DNA of 32,657 nt from Clostridiales bacterium (GCA_022793315.1 JAAWCO010000079.1:1-32657), one strand, 5' to 3'; counted from the stretch's first letter, positions 9,283 through 19,762 are shown. The notes: generated from the letters alone by a model not told the origin. Numbers and translations are program-made.

Positions 9283-11502
9283 TTGAAAAAGCGTGTTTTT
9301 TCCCTTGTGCTTTCGGTAGTGCTTCTGCTGTCCGTCTTTTCTGTCGCCTATGCTGCGGAGGGCGATCCGATTGCCTCCACCACCACCTCGTGGGGAGAGG
9401 CGGTTCCGGTGGCCGCGGACTTCCAGGAGATTGCCAGCAACAAGAATTTTATCCTTTATTTTCGTTCGTCCGACTGTTATGTGGGCGTGAGGGACAAGAG
9501 AACCGGCGTCATCTGGTATTCCAACCCTCTGGTCGAGGATGACCCGCTGGCCAGCGGCATTTCGGTGACGAATCTCCGTTCCCAGCTGCTGATCACCTAT
9601 ACCAATAAAAATAAAACCAAGGAATCCCAGATCAACAGCGCGGCCGGCTGCGTAAAAGGCGGGTCCGCCAACACGACGCGGGTTAACAACGGTGTCCGGG
9701 TGGATTATGTGTTCGGCAATGAAAAGATCACGATCCCGGTTACCTATGTGTTGGATGAAGAAGGGCTGAATGCCAGCATCCTGACCAATGAGATACAGGA
9801 AGGGAGCAACGAGCTGCTGCGCATTGAGTTCCTCCAGTATTTCGGCGCTGGCTCCGTTGCCGACAACGGGTATATGTTCGTTCCTGACGGCAGTGGTGCG
9901 ATCATCAATTTCAACAATGGCAAAACCAACCGAAATCTGATCTATTCCAAACCCGTATACGGCGAGGACCTCTCCCTGCGCACCAACAACGATCCCATCA
10001 CCTCCCGGTCAGAAAAGATTTCGCTGCCGGTTTTCGGGCTGGTGAACAATGGTGCCGGATTTTTGGCAGAAATCACCAGCGGCGCGGAGCTGGCCTTTAT
10101 CAACGCGGGGGTTGCCGGTACCTCAACCAGCTATAACAATGTGTCCTCTACCGTGACCTACCGTTCCTCTAACAGTCTGCCGCTTCGGGATCAGGTGGAC
10201 TCTACGCAGAACATCATTTATAATGCGCTTCATCCCACGGTGCTTTCCGCTTACTCAGTAAAGTACCGTTTCCTGGATTCGACCCAGGTCACTTACAGCG
10301 ATCTGGCCAATCTGTACCGGGAAACACTGAAGAAGGAGGGCGTCACCAAAACGGCGGATGTGGGCGCACGTCTGTTCACGGAGTTTTACGGCGGTGTCCG
10401 CAAGCAGAAATCCTTTATCGGCTTTGTGTACAACGCTAAAGAGAAGCTCACAACCTTTGAAGAGGCGCAGGAAATTCTGCAGGATCTCAAGGGGAACGGC
10501 GTTGGACAAATCACGGCGCTGTACAACAACTATTCGGATGATTTCTTCAGCCGCAATGTCCAGATTGCCATGAACCCGGCCGGAACGCTGGGCGGAAAAC
10601 GACATTTCAAAAATCTGCTTGACTATGGCGAGCAGGAGGATATCGGCATCTATCCGGCGGTGGATTTTGTCAATGTGCCAACCGGCGGAAATGGGGTGTC
10701 CACCTTCTTTGATGTGGTCAGTGCCCTCAATGTCAGCCCGGTGCTGGTCTATAATTATAAGCTGAACAGCAACATGAAGGACAGCACCACCGCGCCCACC
10801 TATCTGCTGGCCGCCACCAAATACAACAAAGCGGTTGACCGGCTGCTGAACGCTGCGAATAAAAATAACTGTCATGCTCTGTACTTTGATGAAAAGGCGC
10901 AGTACCTCTATTCCGATTTTTCCAAGGCGGGTTATCTGCGCGACCAGACGAAGCAGGAGCTGGTGACACAGTTCCAGCGCCTGAGCGAGGGGAATTCGAT
11001 TACCCTGTCCAATCCCAACAGCTATCTGATGCCGTTTGCCGACTATATTACCGATTTGCCGCTTTCCAGCAGCAGGAACACCCTGTTTGATTACGATATT
11101 CCGTTCCTGCAGATGGTTCTCAAGGGAACCAAGGCGTATTCGGGCAGCAGCGTCAATATCAACGACATGTCACAGGAGGCCTTCCTCCGCCATATCGAAT
11201 ATGGCGCCAATATCAAATACGCTCTGATCAAGTCCGAGACGACCAAACTGCTCGAAACCGATATGACCTTCCTGTATTCCGCGACTTATGATACCTTCAA
11301 GGATCAGATAATGGATCGGTATTCGCAGATGGAAACCATCAGCAGGGAAATTGGGGATGCCTCCATTACCGCCCACCAGACGGACGGTCAGGTTGCAGTG
11401 GTCAGCTATTCCAACGGCAAGACCATCTATGTCAATTACAGCGACAGCAGCGTTGAAATGAATGGGGTATCCATTCCGGCGAACGGCTACGCTGTCCGTT
11501 AA
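9283..11502 (+). CDS. DUF5696-like secreted protein, probable TIM-barrel glycoside-hydrolase-like fold
   Basis: TTG start at 9283 after GGAGGA gives signal peptide [28 protein letters not shown]-terminal [27 protein letters not shown] and [16 protein letters not shown]; later barrel-like [23 protein letters not shown] and [17 protein letters not shown]. The family name is from recall. Confidence 0.65.
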   Translation: MKKRVFSLVLSVVLLLSVFSVAYAAEGDPIASTTTSWGEAVPVAADFQEIASNKNFILYFRSSDCYVGVRDKRTGVIWYSNPLVEDDPLASGISVTNLRSQLLITYTNKNKTKESQINSAAGCVKGGSANTTRVNNGVRVDYVFGNEKITIPVTYVLDEEGLNASILTNEIQEGSNELLRIEFLQYFGAGSVADNGYMFVPDGSGAIINFNNGKTNRNLIYSKPVYGEDLSLRTNNDPITSRSEKISLPVFGLVNNGAGFLAEITSGAELAFINAGVAGTSTSYNNVSSTVTYRSSNSLPLRDQVDSTQNIIYNALHPTVLSAYSVKYRFLDSTQVTYSDLANLYRETLKKEGVTKTADVGARLFTEFYGGVRKQKSFIGFVYNAKEKLTTFEEAQEILQDLKGNGVGQITALYNNYSDDFFSRNVQIAMNPAGTLGGKRHFKNLLDYGEQEDIGIYPAVDFVNVPTGGNGVSTFFDVVSALNVSPVLVYNYKLNSNMKDSTTAPTYLLAATKYNKAVDRLLNAANKNNCHALYFDEKAQYLYSDFSKAGYLRDQTKQELVTQFQRLSEGNSITLSNPNSYLMPFADYITDLPLSSSRNTLFDYDIPFLQMVLKGTKAYSGSSVNINDMSQEAFLRHIEYGANIKYALIKSETTKLLETDMTFLYSATYDTFKDQIMDRYSQMETISREIGDASITAHQTDGQVAVVSYSNGKTIYVNYSDSSVEMNGVSIPANGYAVR

Positions 11503-11519
11503 CGAGGGGAGTGAGTGGA

Positions 11520-12458
11520 ATGAAACAAAAAACAAAGGCGCCGGCAGCTGAAGGCGGCGCAGCGCGGCTCCGGCGGCGGCGGCCCATGTCGCTGGAGCGC
11601 AAAGCCAAATGGTCCGGCTACCTCTTTCTTTTGCCCTGGATCATCGGCACCATCTATTTCTTTATCATCCCGTTCTGCAGCTCCGTGCGCTACTCCTTTA
11701 ACAACGTCATGCTGAGCGGAAGCGGTCTGAATTTTAAATTCGTCGGCTTGGAAAACTATCAGTTTATCTTTGGAACCGATGCCGAGTATATGCCCAAAAT
11801 CGTTTCCAGCCTGCGCAGCCTGGTTACCGATGTACCGATTATTGTGGTGTTCTCGCTTTTTGTCGCCATGATGCTCAACCAGAAGTTCCATGGACGTACT
11901 TTTGCCCGTGCCCTGTTCTTTTTGCCGGTGATTATTGCCTCAAGTATGGTGATTAAGATCCTGAATGAAGATGTATTCAAGAACACCATGATGAGCAGCG
12001 GCGAGACCTCCATGTTCCAGACAGGAGCGATACAGACCTTCCTGACGGAAAAGCTGACCCTTCCCGGAGGTCTGGTCAGCACCTTTGCCTCAATCACCAG
12101 TCAGGTGTTCGACCTGTCGTGGAAGTCGGGTCTTCAGATCCTGCTGTTCCTCAGTGCGCTCCAGTCGATTCCGGAGTCCTATTATGAGGTGTGCTCAATT
12201 GAGGGCGCCAATTCCTGGGATGCGTTCTGGAAGGTGACGGTGCCAGTCATCGCCCCCAATATTTTAATTGTTGCGGTGTATACCATCATCGACAGCTTTA
12301 CGGATATGAGCAACCCTGTCATGGCGGATATCCTGGGCCGTTTCAATAATCTGAGATACGGCATTGCAACAGCGGCCGCGTTGATCTATTTCCTTATCAT
12401 CGCTGCGATTCTGGGTGTTCTGGCCCTGATCGTGATGCGGGTTTCCCGGCGCAAATAG
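11520..12458 (+). CDS. Sugar ABC transporter permease (second pair)
   Basis: [52 protein letters not shown] matches the EAA motif. Confidence 0.9.
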   Translation: MKQKTKAPAAEGGAARLRRRRPMSLERKAKWSGYLFLLPWIIGTIYFFIIPFCSSVRYSFNNVMLSGSGLNFKFVGLENYQFIFGTDAEYMPKIVSSLRSLVTDVPIIVVFSLFVAMMLNQKFHGRTFARALFFLPVIIASSMVIKILNEDVFKNTMMSSGETSMFQTGAIQTFLTEKLTLPGGLVSTFASITSQVFDLSWKSGLQILLFLSALQSIPESYYEVCSIEGANSWDAFWKVTVPVIAPNILIVAVYTIIDSFTDMSNPVMADILGRFNNLRYGIATAAALIYFLIIAAILGVLALIVMRVSRRK

Positions 12459-12476
12459 AAAGGAGGAGGCTGTATA

Positions 12477-13505
12477 ATGAAAGAAAATGCACGGACAGCC
12501 GCTCCTGCGGTTCCGGCAGCGCAAAGGGTGACACCCCCGAAAAAGAAGATGACGGCGGATTTACGGATGTATCATATCAAGCGGAAAATTCCTTCGTTTT
12601 TTTACAAGCTGTTCCGCTTCATGTTTATTGTCTGTATGGCCTATGTGCTGTTGTCCCCCATTCTGATCATGCTGAGCCGTTCGCTGCGTACGTCGGCGGA
12701 CATGCTTAATCCCAGTATCGTCTGGATACCCAGCAGCGTCACCTTCAGCAATATTGTTGAGGCCTTCCGCATCATGGATTACGGAAATACGCTGATTTTT
12801 TCCGGACGAGTGGTTTTGATCAGCACCCTGCTGACCCTGGTCTCCTGTTCCATGGCAGGTTATGCTCTGGCGCGGTACCGTCTGAAGATATCAAATTTCT
12901 GCGTGGCGGTGGCGATTTTTACCATTATCGTGCCGATGCAGACCTACATTATCCCCTTTTTCTTCCAGTTCCGTTACTTTAATTTCCTTTTCATCGGCGA
13001 TATTTATAACGCCATCACAGGCGATATCCTTGGACTGAATGACACCGAGTTCGCGTATTATCTGCCGGCGATTCTGGGCGCTGGTCTGCGTTCCGGTCTG
13101 TTCGTCGTGATGTTTACACAGTTCTTCCGGGGCCTTCCCAAGGAGCTGGAGGACGCAGCACGAGTGGACGGCTGTTCCGAGGTGCGTACCTTTGTACAGG
13201 TCATGCTGCCGAACTCCGGCCCGATTTTCCTGGTCATCTCTATTTTCTCCATTGTATGGTACTGGAACGATTATTACTTCGGCCAGATCATGATGAGAAA
13301 CCGGCAGATGATGTCCACTAAAATCAGCATGATTAAGGCGCTGGTGCGCGCCATGAGCGAAACGAATTCCTGGGGCGACGGATATACAGAAACGGTTTGG
13401 GTCTTTGCCTCCGCGCTGCTGTTTATTCTGCCTCCGCTGATCCTTTATATTATCGTGCAGCGCTTCTTTATTCAAAGCATTGAACGTACAGGTATCGTCG
13501 GGTAA
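12477..13505 (+). CDS. Carbohydrate ABC transporter permease (second pair)
   Basis: ELEDAARVDGCSEVRTFVQVMLPNSGPIF matches the EAA motif. Multiple TM helices. GGAGGAGG RBS. Confidence 0.9.
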   Translation: MKENARTAAPAVPAAQRVTPPKKKMTADLRMYHIKRKIPSFFYKLFRFMFIVCMAYVLLSPILIMLSRSLRTSADMLNPSIVWIPSSVTFSNIVEAFRIMDYGNTLIFSGRVVLISTLLTLVSCSMAGYALARYRLKISNFCVAVAIFTIIVPMQTYIIPFFFQFRYFNFLFIGDIYNAITGDILGLNDTEFAYYLPAILGAGLRSGLFVVMFTQFFRGLPKELEDAARVDGCSEVRTFVQVMLPNSGPIFLVISIFSIVWYWNDYYFGQIMMRNRQMMSTKISMIKALVRAMSETNSWGDGYTETVWVFASALLFILPPLILYIIVQRFFIQSIERTGIVG

Positions 13506-13525
13506 CCGTCGTCCGGAGGAAAAGA

Positions 13526-13552
13526 GAGGACATGGTCACTGGTCGTGTCCTC
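13526..13552 (+). terminator. Weak hairpin between permease and surface protein, possible attenuator or processing site
   Basis: GAGGACA ... TGTCCTC 7 bp stem, no strong T-tract. Confidence 0.3.
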
Positions 13553-13591
13553 CCTCACCTTCATTTTGATGATAACGGAGGAAACAGGCGC

Positions 13592-14587
13592 ATGAAATAT
13601 GCGAAAAAGGCGCTCGGCGTGCTTCTGACCGTTGCGTTCCTGATGTCCGCTGCGGCGATGACAGCTGCTGCAAAGCCGGACAGCGGTCTGGCGATTATTC
13701 CGCTGGAAGATCATGAGGATGATTTGGATTATTGGGAAACCCAGACGGCGAACGACGAATACGCTCCCCTGAACAGTGAGGGATGCTGGGTAAAAACCAC
13801 TCTGGGCGATGACGGCTCCCTTACACTGGAAAAAACCACAGATTCCAAAAACAATTATCCCCGTATCCGCACCCTGATCCAGGAAGACCTGCCCGAGGTC
13901 GATCTGGAGGCCAATCCCTATCTCTATTTTGATTTTGTCGCTGAGAGCTGCGAGTGGATGATTCAGTTCAATCACGGTCAGAACAGTGTCAAGCTGGCCA
14001 AGGGAATCGTTGGGGCGGTCGGACAGGATGAGCTTGTCGGAGCGGAGGGCCTCCTTTCCATTGATAAGGATGGTCCTGCCGGCCACTATACCGGCAAGCT
14101 GAATCTGGCGCAGTATTACCGCGAGGAAAATATAACAGGTCTGGCCGGGCAGACGAAACTGAATGCCCCTAATGTAGTTGTCTATATCGTCAATCCATCA
14201 GCCGGCGGACGGCTGACCATCAACAGCCTGTCCATCGGTAATGACGATGCGGACCAGGCGTCCGGTCCCAAGCTGAATCTGCTGCTGAAAAACGGCGATT
14301 GGGACGAGGAAGATGAGGAGAATGAAGGGGAAGACGACACCACCGCAGCTGACAGCACGACCACTCGTTCGGCTGCGGAAACCACCTTCTCCCGAACCTC
14401 CGCTGCTTCCACCAATACCGAAACAGACGCATCTGCCGACGGCACCTGGATTTACATCGTAACGGCGGCTGTGGCGGTCGTTGTGGTGGTGGGGGCTGTT
14501 GCCGCTGTCATGGTCATCCGGAAAAGGAAGGGCCGTACGGCGCCGGATCAGGTGTCCGACCCTTCGGATCGGACCGAAAAAAAATAA
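13592..14587 (+). CDS. Hypothetical surface protein: signal peptide, beta-rich ectodomain, acidic/Thr-Ser linker, C-terminal TM helix
   Basis: MKYAKKALGVLLTVAFLMSAAAMTAAAK; linker DWDEEDEENEGEDDTTAADSTTTRSAAETTFS; WIYIVTAAVAVVVVVGAVAAVMVIRKRK. Confidence 0.65.
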   Translation: MKYAKKALGVLLTVAFLMSAAAMTAAAKPDSGLAIIPLEDHEDDLDYWETQTANDEYAPLNSEGCWVKTTLGDDGSLTLEKTTDSKNNYPRIRTLIQEDLPEVDLEANPYLYFDFVAESCEWMIQFNHGQNSVKLAKGIVGAVGQDELVGAEGLLSIDKDGPAGHYTGKLNLAQYYREENITGLAGQTKLNAPNVVVYIVNPSAGGRLTINSLSIGNDDADQASGPKLNLLLKNGDWDEEDEENEGEDDTTAADSTTTRSAAETTFSRTSAASTNTETDASADGTWIYIVTAAVAVVVVVGAVAAVMVIRKRKGRTAPDQVSDPSDRTEKK

Positions 14588-14652
14588 GCAGTTTGTTGGG
14601 ATAAAAGCTGTCGCTTATCAGAAATAGCGATGGCAATACCCGTTGTCCGTCC

Positions 14653-14688
14653 ATATGGCCGTCAGTTTGTCTGACGGCCATATTTTTA
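14653..14688 (+). terminator. Intrinsic terminator
   Basis: ATATGGCCGTCAG-tttgt-CTGACGGCCATAT, 13 bp perfect stem followed by TTTTTA. Nested in an outer inverted repeat (14635-14703). Confidence 0.8.
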
Positions 14689-14786
14689 CAAACAACGGGT
14701 ATTGGAAGGGTGGAAAGAGGAGCATTTAACAAGGCTTCTCCCAATAAAAGACGGCTTTGCCGTAAAAGAGGAAGGGCGCGATACCG

Positions 14787-16166
14787 ATGAAAACAGAAAA
14801 GTCTTCCATAACCTGTCCCTGCCATGAACTTGCCGGCGAATACGATGTGGTGGTGATCGGCGGGGGAACAGCTGGTGCGTTTGCCGCCATTGCCGCTGCT
14901 GACAGTGGGAAAAAGGCTCTGATCCTGGAGCGTTCCTATAGCCTGGGTGGTTCGGCAACGCTGGCGCAGGTCACCCCTCTGATGTCTAACCATCTGCCGA
15001 AGTTCACGGAAAACTCCTACCTGACCCTGCGCCTGACCGAGCGGATGATGGCGGTGGGAGCGGAGGACCGGCCTTCCTGGTCGCGCGGAGGCGGACGCTT
15101 CAGTCCGGTCAGACTGACCTATGAGCTGGAACGGATGGCAAAGGACTCAGGCGTGAAAATTCTGTACGGCGCCGATTTTGTGACGGTGAACCGGGAAGGG
15201 GAGCGTATTGAATCGGTCTGTATCAACACCATCAACGGCCTGCAGCTGGTTCGGGGGAAAACCTTTGTCGATGCGACCGGTGACGCACTGGTGGCCTGGC
15301 GCGCCGGATGTCCCTGCCTGACAGGGGATGAAGAGACAGGCAACAATCAGCCGGCGTCCCTGCGTTTCTCTGTGTCTAACGTGGATATGGAGGCCTTCCG
15401 CACCTATCTGAACAGCATCGGGTTCCCAGTGGCGGAGGGAGACGAATATTTTGAGCTGGGATGTATCTGGTCCAATGAGGGGGACCCCATCACTGAGCTG
15501 CTCCACAGGGGCGTGGCGGATGGAGAACTGGAGCGCCGGGAAGTGGAGTATTTTCAATGCTTCTGTTCACCCTGCATGGGCGGTCTGATCTACTTTAACT
15601 GTCCGGAAGCGCCCCACCTGCTTAATACCACAGATGCCTCCTCCGTAACGGAGATTGTGCTCTTCTGCCGGGAGGCAGCGGTCCGTCTGCACACCTTTTT
15701 TAAAAAGCATGTGGGCGGATTTGAAAACAGTGCCATTGCCGCCTTTGCCGAAATACCGGGCATCCGTGAAGGGCGCCGGATTGAGGGAGAGTATGTGCTG
15801 ACCGCGGAGGATTACTGCCAGCGGCTGAAGGTGGAGGATGCGGTGACCCAGACGGCCTATCCGATTGATGTCCATGGCAACATCGAGGGGAACTATGGGA
15901 TGCAGCCGGGGGAATATATGGAGATCCCCTATCGCAGCCTGATCCCCAAAGGCGTCGATAACCTGTTGGTGGCGGGCCGTTCCGTATCGTCTACTTTTAT
16001 CGCCCAGTCGGCGGTCCGTATTCAGCTGGTCTGCCGCAGTCTCGGTGAGGCGGCGGGAATCGCCTGCGCCATGGCCTGTGACCAGGGGGCGAAGCTCTCC
16101 GATATTTCGGGGGAAAAGGTGCGCGAGAAAATGATCGCCCGCGGCGCTGTTTTCCTGAATCGCTAA
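14787..16166 (+). CDS. FAD-dependent oxidoreductase (FAD_oxidored type), copy 1
   Basis: Dinucleotide-binding motif EYDVVVIGGGTAGAFAAIAAADSGKKALILERSYSLGGSAT; C-terminal IPYRSLIPKGVDNLLVAGRSVSSTFIAQSAVRIQ. Confidence 0.85.
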   Translation: MKTEKSSITCPCHELAGEYDVVVIGGGTAGAFAAIAAADSGKKALILERSYSLGGSATLAQVTPLMSNHLPKFTENSYLTLRLTERMMAVGAEDRPSWSRGGGRFSPVRLTYELERMAKDSGVKILYGADFVTVNREGERIESVCINTINGLQLVRGKTFVDATGDALVAWRAGCPCLTGDEETGNNQPASLRFSVSNVDMEAFRTYLNSIGFPVAEGDEYFELGCIWSNEGDPITELLHRGVADGELERREVEYFQCFCSPCMGGLIYFNCPEAPHLLNTTDASSVTEIVLFCREAAVRLHTFFKKHVGGFENSAIAAFAEIPGIREGRRIEGEYVLTAEDYCQRLKVEDAVTQTAYPIDVHGNIEGNYGMQPGEYMEIPYRSLIPKGVDNLLVAGRSVSSTFIAQSAVRIQLVCRSLGEAAGIACAMACDQGAKLSDISGEKVREKMIARGAVFLNR

Positions 16167-16308
16167 CGGGCTGTTCAATCCTTACCAAATGGAGTGCCTG
16201 CCTGTGAGAGGCGCCGAAAGGTCCAGGCGGACCTCTGATGGAAACGGAGAAGCTCTCCCAACTAAATAAGACGGCCCTGCCGTCCAATAAGAAAAGGTGT
16301 GATACCTG

Positions 16309-17700
16309 ATGAAAACGGAGAAATCGGCAGTATCCTATCCCTGCGGGACCTTTGCCGGCGAATACGATGTCGTGGTGGTCGGCGGAGGAACCGCCGGTGC
16401 GTTTGCCGCCATTGCCGCTGCGGACAGCGGTAAAAAGGTGCTGCTTTTGGAGCGCGCCTATAGTTTAGGCGGCTCGGCAACGCTGGCACAGGTCACCCCT
16501 CTGATGGCCAATGTTCTGCCCAAATATACCGATAATTCCTATCTGACCCTGCGCCTGAAGGAACGGATGATGGCGGTGGGAGCGGAGAACCATCCTAACT
16601 GGTCCGTCGGCGGCGGCAGCTTCAATCCGGTCAGGCTGGCATATGAGCTGGAACAGATGGCGCAGGAGTCAGGCGTCGAAATCCTGTACGGCGCCGATTT
16701 TGTGGGAGTGAACCGGGAAGGGGACCGTATAGAATCGGTCTGTATCAACACCATCAACGGCCTGCAGCTGGTCCGGGGGAAAACCTTTGTCGATGCGACC
16801 GGCGACGCACTGGTGGCCTGGCGCGCAGGCTGTCCCTGTGTGACAGGGGATGAGAAGACCGGAAAAAATCAGCCGGCCTCCCTTCGCTTCTCCGTTGCCG
16901 GCGTCCATATGCCCGGTTTTCGCGCGTTCCTGAACAGCATCGGTATTCCGATTGAGGATGACGACGAATATGCTGAGCTGGGCTGTATCTGGTCGAATGG
17001 ATGCAAGCCGTCGGTTCAGATGCTTCCTTTGTTCAGCAAGGGAATTGAGGACGGAGAGCTGGAACAGGGGGATGTGGAATATTTCCAGTGCTTCTGCGCG
17101 CCCTGTCTGAACGGTATGGTCTACTTCAATTGCCCGGAGGCGGTTGATCTTCGCAATACGGTGGACGCGGCCTCTGTCACAAAAATTGTGCTTACCTGCC
17201 GCGCGGCGGCGGTCCGCCTGCATACCTTCTTCAAAAAACATGTGGGCGGCTTTGAGAACAGCACCATTGCCGCCTTTGCGGAGATACCGGGCATTCGCGA
17301 GGGGCGGCGGATCGAAGGGGAATACGTGCTGACCACAGAGGATTACTGCCAGTGCCGGAAGGCGGAGGATGCCGTGACTCAGAACGCCTACCCGGTTGAT
17401 GTTCACGGCGATACCGAAAACAATGGCAGCGTTTTTCCGGCGGGAGAGTATATGGAAATCCCCTATCGCTGCCTGATCCCCAAAGGGGTTGATAATCTGC
17501 TGGTAGCGGGCCGCTGCATCTCCTCCTCCTTTATTGCCCAGTCGGCAATCCGCATCCAGCTGGTCTGCCGCAGTCTCGGTGAGGCGGCGGGAATCGCCTG
17601 CTCCATGGCCTGTGATCGGGAGGTCAAGCTCTCCGATATTCGTGGAGAAGAGGTGCGTGGGGAGATGATCGCCCGCGGCGCTGTTTTCCTGAACCGGTAA
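16309..17700 (+). CDS. FAD-dependent oxidoreductase (FAD_oxidored type), copy 2
   Basis: Same motifs as the 14787 gene along its full length (EYDVVVVGGGTAGAFAAIAAADSGKKVLLLERAYSLGGSAT). Confidence 0.85.
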   Translation: MKTEKSAVSYPCGTFAGEYDVVVVGGGTAGAFAAIAAADSGKKVLLLERAYSLGGSATLAQVTPLMANVLPKYTDNSYLTLRLKERMMAVGAENHPNWSVGGGSFNPVRLAYELEQMAQESGVEILYGADFVGVNREGDRIESVCINTINGLQLVRGKTFVDATGDALVAWRAGCPCVTGDEKTGKNQPASLRFSVAGVHMPGFRAFLNSIGIPIEDDDEYAELGCIWSNGCKPSVQMLPLFSKGIEDGELEQGDVEYFQCFCAPCLNGMVYFNCPEAVDLRNTVDAASVTKIVLTCRAAAVRLHTFFKKHVGGFENSTIAAFAEIPGIREGRRIEGEYVLTTEDYCQCRKAEDAVTQNAYPVDVHGDTENNGSVFPAGEYMEIPYRCLIPKGVDNLLVAGRCISSSFIAQSAIRIQLVCRSLGEAAGIACSMACDREVKLSDIRGEEVRGEMIARGAVFLNR

Positions 17701-17868
17701 AAGACCGCTCCGGCAGAGCCGGAGAACAGACTCTGCATGAATACTGGTGGCCAATGTACCGCGTTGGTTAAGCGGCCGATTGTGGGGGCACAGCCGAACA
17801 CGTCGGCGGCAGCGTATCAACCCATTCTGCTGAAAAGATAAAAAGGAAAAGAAAGAAGGGAATCCACC

Positions 17869-19647
17869 TTGAAAAAGGCTGTAAAAAAATCGCTGGGCAG
17901 TTCTCTGACGGCTTGTCTGCTGGCCGTCTGCCTGCTGTTCTCCGGCTGTGAGGTATCCGATGCCCCGATAGCTCCGGGAACAGAGGGGGAGAGTACAACC
18001 CCCACGACGTCCGGTGGCGCCGCCACCCCTGACCCGGTACTGTCGCTGGTGGAGGAGCGGTATACCGATGGACTGGGTGAGATCCTTCGGACTGAGCTGT
18101 ATGAAAACGGCAGCCGTGCGGAGCGGGACGAGCTGATCCGTGAGCGCGATAACAAGGTTTTTTATCTGACCGCCGATAAAAAGCGGGTGATCAATTATGC
18201 CGACGGCTATCTGATGGATGTGCCGCTGGATATGGCGCCCGACTATTCTCTCAGTCCCATCCGCTCCCGTTATTCCAATGCCGATACCGTCCTGACCGTT
18301 ACCAAAGAGACCATTCCGGAGGGCTACACCTATGACGCCCTGATGGATGAATGCTACAATTATCTGCTGAAGGACAGCGATTTCATCCGCAGAAACCGCG
18401 TTTCCCGCCAGCCCAGTGAGGAGGCTGCCTATCAGATCAATCGGCTGACGGGAACCGGTCCGCAGACCTATACGGCGGAGTTTTTTACCATGAAGCTTGC
18501 CGGCATGCCGGAGGGGAGCAAGGATCTGTACCAATATGTTCTCCTGACCAATAAAAGCAGCCGGACCTATTATTTCTTCCTGTGCAAATCGAGCGTGGAG
18601 GTCGATATGAAGGAGATTATCGAATCCTTCCAGCTCATCCAGCCGCAGGGAACAGCGGTCTATAATGTTCAATACAACCTGACCGAATCCCCCTCCTGGT
18701 CGGAGGAGACCCGGGCCTACTACCGCCAGCTGAAAGATCAGAAGCATGTGGATTGGGGGCTGTTTTCCGGTCCGACTAACCGGGGAGACCTGTCGGATGT
18801 TCACACCTTTGACCAGCTGGCCGATGTAAAGCTGCCGATTGCCTCTATTTATCGCCATGTCTGGGAGGGCTTTCCCATGGAAGCGGCGAAGGCGGTTGAT
18901 GCCGAGGGACGGATGCTGCAGTTCACCTACCAGTTCACAGACAATAACAATACCGATATCAAGCATTCCCATTCCGAAGCGCTGGAGGTTTATCGCGGCA
19001 AGGACGACAAATACCTGTATGAGCTGGCCCAGGCGCTGAAGGAATACGGCAAGCCGGTGCTGTTCCGCCTGAACAACGAAATGAACACCGACTGGACCTC
19101 CTACAGCGCCTGCGGAACGATGCTGGACCCCGACATTTTTGTGGAAAACTGGATTCGCCTGTACAATATTTTTGAAGAGGTGGGGGTAGACAACGCCATC
19201 TGGATTTTCAATCCCAACGGCGTGGACTGCCCGCAGGCGAAATGGGGTCACTATCTCACCTATATGCCGCCGGCCCAGTATGTACAGATGCTGGGGGTAA
19301 CCGAATATGTTTCAGGGCATTCCGGATACCCCTCCTTTGAGAAGGTTTACAGCGATATGGAGAAGAAATACTCCGGCTTCTTCGGCGACTGGCCGTGGAT
19401 CATTTCCGAGTTCGCCTGCGGTACCGGAAACCTCGACGGGAGAAAGGAGCAGATCCGCTGGGTGGAGGATATGCTGGCGACCATGGCTTCTGGCCGTTTC
19501 CCGCAGATTAAGGCGGCCATCTGGTTCAGCGGCAACGATTACCGGGAGGATGGCTCTATTCAAAACGAATACCAGCTGGATTTCGGCAACAGCGAATTGA
19601 TGCAGGCCTTCCGCGAGGGGTTGGCAGACGTTCTTCCAAAGGGATAA
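17869..19647 (+). CDS. Lipoprotein glycoside hydrolase, GH26-like (clan GH-A), paralog 1
   Basis: TTG start; lipobox LLFSGC; FRLNNEMNTDWTSYSACG (candidate acid/base E) and WPWIISEFACGTG (candidate nucleophile E). Confidence 0.7.
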   Translation: MKKAVKKSLGSSLTACLLAVCLLFSGCEVSDAPIAPGTEGESTTPTTSGGAATPDPVLSLVEERYTDGLGEILRTELYENGSRAERDELIRERDNKVFYLTADKKRVINYADGYLMDVPLDMAPDYSLSPIRSRYSNADTVLTVTKETIPEGYTYDALMDECYNYLLKDSDFIRRNRVSRQPSEEAAYQINRLTGTGPQTYTAEFFTMKLAGMPEGSKDLYQYVLLTNKSSRTYYFFLCKSSVEVDMKEIIESFQLIQPQGTAVYNVQYNLTESPSWSEETRAYYRQLKDQKHVDWGLFSGPTNRGDLSDVHTFDQLADVKLPIASIYRHVWEGFPMEAAKAVDAEGRMLQFTYQFTDNNNTDIKHSHSEALEVYRGKDDKYLYELAQALKEYGKPVLFRLNNEMNTDWTSYSACGTMLDPDIFVENWIRLYNIFEEVGVDNAIWIFNPNGVDCPQAKWGHYLTYMPPAQYVQMLGVTEYVSGHSGYPSFEKVYSDMEKKYSGFFGDWPWIISEFACGTGNLDGRKEQIRWVEDMLATMASGRFPQIKAAIWFSGNDYREDGSIQNEYQLDFGNSELMQAFREGLADVLPKG

Positions 19648-19690
19648 AACCATTCGAGAAAATTTTTGTATTTTCTGCTTGCATTTCGGC

Positions 19691-19719
19691 TTGTCAATCG
19701 AATCAGAATGTGCTATAAA
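19691..19719 (+). promoter_or_regulatory. Sigma-A-type promoter: TTGTCA - 17 nt - TATAAA
   Basis: -35 at 19691-19696, -10 at 19714-19719, spacer exactly 17 nt, in the intergenic region before GH paralog 2. Confidence 0.65.
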
Positions 19720-19734
19720 GTAAAATCAAAGGCC

Positions 19735-19762
19735 GGTTCTCCCCGTCCAGGCGGGGAGAACC
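19735..19762 (+). other. 5'-UTR stem-loop
   Basis: GGTTCTCCCCG-tccagg-CGGGGAGAACC, 11 bp perfect stem, no downstream T-tract, located ~10 nt after the predicted start site. Confidence 0.6.

Noticed and set aside
16669-19251. 860 aa minus-strand ORF antisense to FAD copy 2 and GH paralog 1
   Set aside because: Low-complexity, His/Gln/Arg-rich translation. It is the expected by-product of sense codons avoiding TTA/CTA/TCA; the sense strand has clear conserved proteins.
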